Position numbers and translations under genes: made by a program
NCBI GenBank assembly: GCA_013397935.1
Contig: VZRN01002991.1
Location: forward strand, 528,051 to 592,050
DNA length: 64,000 bases
Source of the DNA: Dasyornis broadbenti
Taxonomy: Eukaryota; Chordata; Aves; Passeriformes; Dasyornithidae
Direction: 5' to 3'
Shown here: positions 63,001 through 64,000 of the stretch, piece after piece
Layout of the letters: the number at the start of each line of letters is the position of its first letter
Numbering within the stretch: position 1 is the first letter of the stretch
Notes under the pieces: generated by a model
What the model was told of the DNA's origin: nothing
The model's input: only the letters and a program-made list of their open reading frames with translations
Database searches by the model: none

Positions 63001-63735
63001 TGGTTCAAACTGAGGTAGGAGTTGAATGGGGGTATGGCCCTGTGCAGAACAAAGAAAAATGCTTAGAAAAAACAGGCCGTAATGACTTCATGTTACATGC
63101 AAGAGTATTTTAAAAAAGTTCATGTTATTGACAGTCCTTCCCTGTGCAAGGTGAGCACTTTGATTACAGTAAACTTCTTTGGAAGAGGTCAGGCCACAAT
63201 GACATAACTGTATAGGCTGAGAGATCTGAATACAGAAAAGAGAAGAGAAATGTACTAATTTCATTTCAAAGTATCTACATTCATAGTAAGGCTGCGATTT
63301 CCCACCCCCCCCACCCCCCGCCCCAAGTGCAACTATCCAAGGATTACAAACTACAATGAAGAAAAAACTAACCATCACTTACTCTGTTTTCCGCCTTTGC
63401 TTGTCTTCAAATATATCGTTCAGACTTATGGCCACCTGTCCCAAAAACCTGTCCAGCCCCACCAGCGACCTGTGCATGACTATCAGGTACAGGATGTATT
63501 TTTCTGGATTCTCCTGCATGAGTAATCCAGGGAGCTCGAAGGAGGCCTCTTCTTTCCAGACGGGGTCCAGGGTCTTCTCAGCCACCGAGGTGGAGTACTT
63601 CTCCTTGCCCAGCTGTATGATGGTGTAGGCATCGTTGCTGCCATTTTTACCTTTTGGCTTCAGACCTTTGGCTTGAAGGACCGTAACTTGCACGTGAGTT
63701 GGGAACCACTTCTGGGCTTGCTCTGCCAACATCAT
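35813..63735 (-). CDS. RAB11FIP2: RAB11FIP2, Rab11 family-interacting protein 2 (whole gene, five coding exons)
   Basis: Class I Rab11-FIP adaptor of recycling endosomes. In the known family it binds phospholipid through a C2 domain, myosin Vb through the middle region, EHD1/Reps1 through NPF motifs, and Rab11-GTP through the C-terminal coiled coil. Joining 63735-63383, 52394-51952, 51238-50779, 39683-39638 and 36040-35813 gives 1530 nt and 509 residues plus TGA, against 512 in human. Every intron is GT-AG and the phases match (2, 1, 2, 0). C2 domain is about residues 12-118. NPF motifs fall at 320-322, 403-405 and 437-439, each three less than the human positions. Ser227, the MARK2 site known in mammals, is kept in the context AHSMSDL. 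The Rab11-binding helix is about 445-500, and Ile478 aligns with human Ile481, needed for Rab11 binding. Identity rests on near-continuous similarity to the family as I remember it. There is no frameshift or internal stop. Confidence 0.97.
36041..39637 (-). other. RAB11FIP2 intron 4 (3.6 kb)
   Basis: Donor GTGAGT at 39637, acceptor ACCTGCAG ending at 36041. It contains a 17-bp tandem duplication at 39240-39273, three adjacent CCAAATTATT-like copies around 39437-39470, and a 9-bp-arm inverted repeat at 36214-36242. Otherwise AT-rich unique sequence. Confidence 0.85.
39240..39273 (+). repeat. 17-bp perfect tandem duplication
   Basis: TTGGTCAATTAATACAT occurs twice in a row without mismatch, in intron 4. 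Confidence 0.9.
39638..39683 (-). CDS. RAB11FIP2: RAB11FIP2 coding exon 4 (46-nt small exon)
   Basis: A short exon isolated by 11.1 kb on one side and 3.6 kb on the other. It supplies one base to finish codon 419 (Ser) and 15 codons, FNVNPSGIEDLRKKT (420-434). The acceptor is CTACAG at 39689-39684 and the donor GTGAGT at 39637-39632. It was identified because it joins the exon 3 frame (phase 2) to exon 5 (phase 0) and matches the human segment ending in EDLRK just ahead of the third NPF, with equal spacing. It is shorter than the open-frame cutoff used by most ORF finders. Its length is not a multiple of three, so skipping it changes the downstream frame. Confidence 0.93.
40826..40862 (+). 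repeat. 22-bp-period duplication
   Basis: TTTCCAAAGCAGGCC occurs at 40826-40840 and again at 40848-40862, separated by GGCCACC. The first copy junction makes the palindrome GGCCGGCC. Confidence 0.9.
40980..41240. promoter_or_regulatory. CpG-bearing unique patch in intron 3, candidate conserved element
   Basis: A GC-richer stretch with several CpGs (ACAGCGATCC, CATCGGG, GCCGAGGC, ATCCGAGG, AACGAAG) in AT-rich intron. No repeat similarity and no splice-flanked frame recognised. An intronic enhancer is one possibility, from composition alone. Confidence 0.25.
42230..42247 (+). repeat. Poly-A tract
   Basis: An uninterrupted run of 18 A in intron 3. No retroposon body was recognised upstream. 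Confidence 0.9.
42530..42640 (+). mobile_element. Decayed CR1/L2-type reverse transcriptase fragment
   Basis: In the frame from 42542 the translation reads HVPQGDVLGPILIFNSL. This matches the conserved LINE reverse-transcriptase block V-P-Q-G-S-V-L-G-P-x-L-F-N that precedes the catalytic YxDD region in CR1 and L2 elements. The similarity fades on both sides (the usual INDL after FN has become SLSLTSN), so only a small, old remnant is left and it cannot be active. It lies in RAB11FIP2 intron 3, antisense to the gene. An alternative is chance, but a ten-residue match to this motif is unlikely. Confidence 0.6.
46771..46869 (+). repeat. 33-bp-period decayed tandem repeat (three units)
   Basis: CTTGTTAATTACC, CTTGTTAATTACCC and CTTGTTAATAAC recur at 46771, 46804 and 46837, exactly 33 bases apart, while the rest of each unit has diverged. 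A related but poorer copy (TCCTAATAAC) may follow. No function evident. Confidence 0.75.
47860..48120. promoter_or_regulatory. TAATTAG-rich patch in intron 3, candidate conserved element
   Basis: Three copies of the homeodomain-type core TAATTAG, at 47879-47885, 47896-47902 and 48046-48052, within 175 bp of otherwise mixed-composition, non-repetitive DNA that also has several TGACAG/CAGACAG-like sites. This looks like enhancer sequence, but no conservation can be measured here. Confidence 0.25.
49973..50006 (+). repeat. CATA/TA microsatellite
   Basis: CATACATACATATATATATA continuing into ATTTATATATCTATA. A compound AT-rich simple repeat in intron 3. Confidence 0.9.
50779..51238 (-). CDS. RAB11FIP2: RAB11FIP2 coding exon 3 (two NPF motifs)
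   Basis: Encodes the rest of codon 266 through residue 418 plus two bases. Acceptor is TTTGCAG just before 51238; donor is GTAGGT at 50778-50773. It begins GSLKSPHRRTLSVDTSK, has the first NPF at 320-322 (KNPFEES) and the second at 403-405 (TNPFTANF), and a highly charged lysine/glutamate segment (about 341-353) before KVSLFERVTGKKDS. NPF motifs bind EH domains of EHD1 and Reps1 in the known family. A DPF at 300-302 resembles AP-2 alpha-ear-binding motifs, but that role is only inference. The exon is phase 1 in and phase 2 out and has no internal stops. Confidence 0.96.
51239..51951 (-). other. RAB11FIP2 intron 2 (713 bp)
   Basis: Donor GTAAGT at 51951-51946, acceptor TTTGCAG ending at 51239. 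AT-rich, with no repeats or open frames of note. Confidence 0.9.
51952..52394 (-). CDS. RAB11FIP2: RAB11FIP2 coding exon 2
   Basis: Encodes residues 118-265 and the first base of codon 266. The acceptor has a pyrimidine-rich tract ending TTTAAG at 52395, and the donor is GTAAGT at 51951-51946. The exon begins WFPLES, completing the region after the C2 domain, then VNIQFMRNNMTASMFDLSM, a basic run KLKDKMKGRK, and a serine-rich stretch with LLGPQRLSSAHSMSDL. Ser227 in AHS is the equivalent of the mammalian MARK2/Par-1b phosphorylation site that matters for epithelial polarity. In mammals this part of the protein overlaps the myosin Vb-binding region (roughly 129-290). The frame extends upstream of the ATG at 52321 into the true exon start, so the methionine there is internal. 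Confidence 0.96.
52761..52828 (+). repeat. 34-bp tandem duplication
   Basis: Two adjacent diverged copies beginning CAAGTGTCC and both containing AGTGATG at the same offset. A local duplication in intron 1. Confidence 0.8.
58650..58668 (+). repeat. Poly-G tract (G7-C-G11)
   Basis: An almost pure G run on the plus strand inside RAB11FIP2 intron 1, so C-rich in the transcript. It can form a G-quadruplex on the template strand. The run length is prone to sequencing error. Confidence 0.9.
62080..62592 (+). other. Unrecognised 170-codon open frame antisense in intron 1
   Basis: The longest open frame in the window other than the N-free RAB11FIP2 exons. It starts at a TTG, not an ATG. The stretch 61970-62470 is clearly more GC-rich than the surrounding intron. 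Part of the translation looks protein-like (AEIWAQEPLYSTEETLEEQK, then HLEQELFNRCRKICQRS), but I recognise no family. Upstream in the same frame there is a TGA at 62029-62031. The last 40 codons run through a perfect inverted repeat and AT-rich DNA and look noncoding. It could be a decayed retrocopy, a fragment of an unrecognised mobile element, or chance. No functional gene is claimed. Confidence 0.25.
62461..62493. repeat. Perfect inverted repeat, 15-bp arms, 3-base loop
   Basis: ACTGTTATAATAAGT, then CAC, then ACTTATTATAACAGT. The arms are fully complementary, so either strand can fold into a 15-bp stem with a triloop. It falls within the unexplained open frame at 62080-62592 in intron 1 and could be the terminal or central palindrome of a small mobile element, or a structured RNA. 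Confidence 0.9.
63301..63324 (-). repeat. G-quadruplex-type tract in the sense strand of intron 1
   Basis: On the minus (transcribed sense) strand the run reads G4-C-G6-T-G8-T-G3. Four G-tracts separated by single-base loops are a textbook strong G-quadruplex motif. It starts 57 bases downstream of the exon 1 donor. Whether it affects splicing or elongation is inference. Confidence 0.85.
63383..63735 (-). CDS. RAB11FIP2: RAB11FIP2 coding exon 1 (C2 domain)
   Basis: Encodes residues 1-117 and two bases of codon 118. It starts MMLAEQAQKWFP and contains most of the C2 domain: the first strand HVQVTVLQAKGL at 14-25, SNDAYTIIQLG at 33-43, the C2 hallmark TLDPVW at 55-60, and VGLDRFLGQV at 92-101. 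The first ATG of an ATG-ATG pair was chosen. It has A at -3, matches the family N-terminus, and an in-frame TGA lies upstream at 63784-63786. The open frame continues upstream only through a CTG repeat with no ATG. The exon ends RRKT plus GA, followed by a consensus donor GTAAGT at 63382-63377; the split codon completes to Glu118 with the first base of exon 2. In this family the C2 domain takes the protein to phosphoinositide- and phosphatidic-acid-containing membranes. Confidence 0.97.
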
Positions 63736-63747
63736 CTTTGAAGATCG

Positions 63748-63765
63748 CAGCAGCAGCAGCAGCAG
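63748..63765 (-). repeat. (CTG)6 repeat in RAB11FIP2 leader
   Basis: Six CAG units on the plus strand, read as CTG in the transcript, 13 bases ahead of the start codon. They create a false leucine-rich extension of the open frame that has only a TTG at its head. Confidence 0.85.
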
Positions 63766-63854
63766 TAACAAACGCAAAGTCTGTCAGTCCTCGAGTGACT
63801 GCGTAAGGGCACTTACGGCGGAGACACCTGTCAGGGGCTCGGCTGGTCCTTCCT

Positions 63855-63932
63855 CTAGCGCTCCTGGCCGCGGGTGGCCCTCACCAGCCCGCGGGTCCCC
63901 CCGTTCCCCGGCAGCCCCACCTGCGGCTCCAT
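63855..63932 (-). other. Upstream ORF in RAB11FIP2 leader (25 codons)
   Basis: The only ATG between the window edge and the RAB11FIP2 start on the minus strand. It begins at 63932 in a strong context (GGCCATGG, with G at -3 and G at +4) and ends in TAG at 63857-63855, about 120 bases before the main start. The 25-residue peptide MEPQVGLPGNGGTRG... has no recognisable function. If transcription starts upstream of it, it would be expected to lower translation of the main frame. Whether it lies in the mature mRNA is unknown. Confidence 0.4.
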
Positions 63933-64000
63933 GGCCGGGGGCTGCAGGTCCCGCCGCAGCCGCGGCCCCGCCGCCCTCCCGCGCCCGGCCTGGCCCTGCC

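Larger units (their letters stand above)
52395..63382 (-). other. RAB11FIP2 intron 1 (11.0 kb)
   Basis: Bounded by donor GTAAGT at 63382 and a pyrimidine-rich acceptor ending TTTAAG at 52395. Mostly AT-rich with no coding exons that I can support. Distinct contents are a C-rich tract at 63301-63324, an unrecognised plus-strand open frame at 62080-62592 with a perfect hairpin at 62461-62493, a CpG-containing patch at about 61000-61240, a G-run at 58650-58668, and a 34-bp tandem duplication at 52761-52828. The rest shows only short chance open frames. Confidence 0.85.
63736..64000 (-). promoter_or_regulatory. RAB11FIP2: CpG-rich 5' UTR and probable promoter of RAB11FIP2
   Basis: From about 63790 to the window edge the sequence changes sharply from AT-rich to very GC-rich with many CpGs (runs such as GCCGCAGCCGCGGCCCCGCC), as expected for a housekeeping CpG-island promoter. 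It lies immediately upstream of the start codon. The island continues beyond the window, so the transcription start cannot be placed. Established gene order in mammals puts the lncRNA CASC2 divergently on the other side of this promoter; nothing here tests that. There is no TATA box. Minus-strand GTAAGT at 63816-63811 is a consensus splice donor without an obvious use. Confidence 0.75.

Noticed and set aside
63736..63777. N-terminal extension of RAB11FIP2 reading MRLLLLLLLLRSSK, like a signal peptide
   Set aside because: It begins at TTG, not ATG, and the leucines come from the (CTG)6 leader repeat. The family is cytosolic and starts at the ATG pair; an in-frame stop lies just upstream.
1..64000. 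CRISPR arrays, bacterial-type operons, tRNA or rRNA genes, retroviral genes
   Set aside because: None was seen on reading either strand; the window has the character of vertebrate nuclear DNA. Short RNA genes without a familiar sequence could still have been missed.

Overview
This window looks like vertebrate nuclear DNA, most likely from a bird. It is AT-rich and sparsely genic, has GT-AG introns, and carries 3' ends of CR1 LINEs of the type common in birds, with almost no other recognisable dispersed repeats. CR1 also occurs in other reptiles, so bird is strongly favoured but not proven.

Only one protein-coding gene can be supported: RAB11FIP2 (Rab11 family-interacting protein 2, Rip11/FIP class I), complete on the minus strand. 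Its start codon is at 63735-63733 and its stop codon at 35815-35813. There are five coding exons (63383-63735, 51952-52394, 50779-51238, 39638-39683, 35813-36040), all with GT-AG junctions and matching phases. They total 1530 nt, encoding 509 residues (the human protein has 512). The protein has an N-terminal C2 domain, a serine-rich middle with three NPF motifs, and a C-terminal coiled-coil Rab11-binding domain. The family links Rab11 recycling endosomes to membrane lipid, myosin Vb and EHD/Reps1 proteins. A CpG-rich block at 63790-64000 holds the 5' UTR and probably the promoter, and contains one short upstream ORF. The 3' UTR probably runs about 4.4 kb to paired AATAAA signals at 31457-31462 and 31433-31438.

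Layout: 1 to about 31,410 is a gene-free region downstream of RAB11FIP2. From established vertebrate gene order it should lie on the EMX2 side, but no EMX2 exon is present. It holds two CR1 3' ends, simple repeats, a 37-N assembly gap, and patches that look like candidate conserved noncoding elements. About 31,415-35,812 is 3' UTR. From 35,813 to 63,735 are the coding exons and four introns (3.6, 11.1, 0.7 and 11.0 kb). The introns contain a decayed CR1 reverse-transcriptase fragment, short tandem duplications, a perfect 15-bp-arm hairpin, an unexplained 170-codon antisense open frame, and G/C homopolymer tracts, one of which can form a G-quadruplex on the sense strand next to the exon 1 splice donor.

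I found no clearly new biological system. The points most worth following up are the intron 1 open frame with its hairpin, the G-quadruplex tract beside the first splice donor, the upstream ORF, and the 46-nt frame-changing exon 4. The other short open frames are consistent with chance, repeats or UTR sequence.
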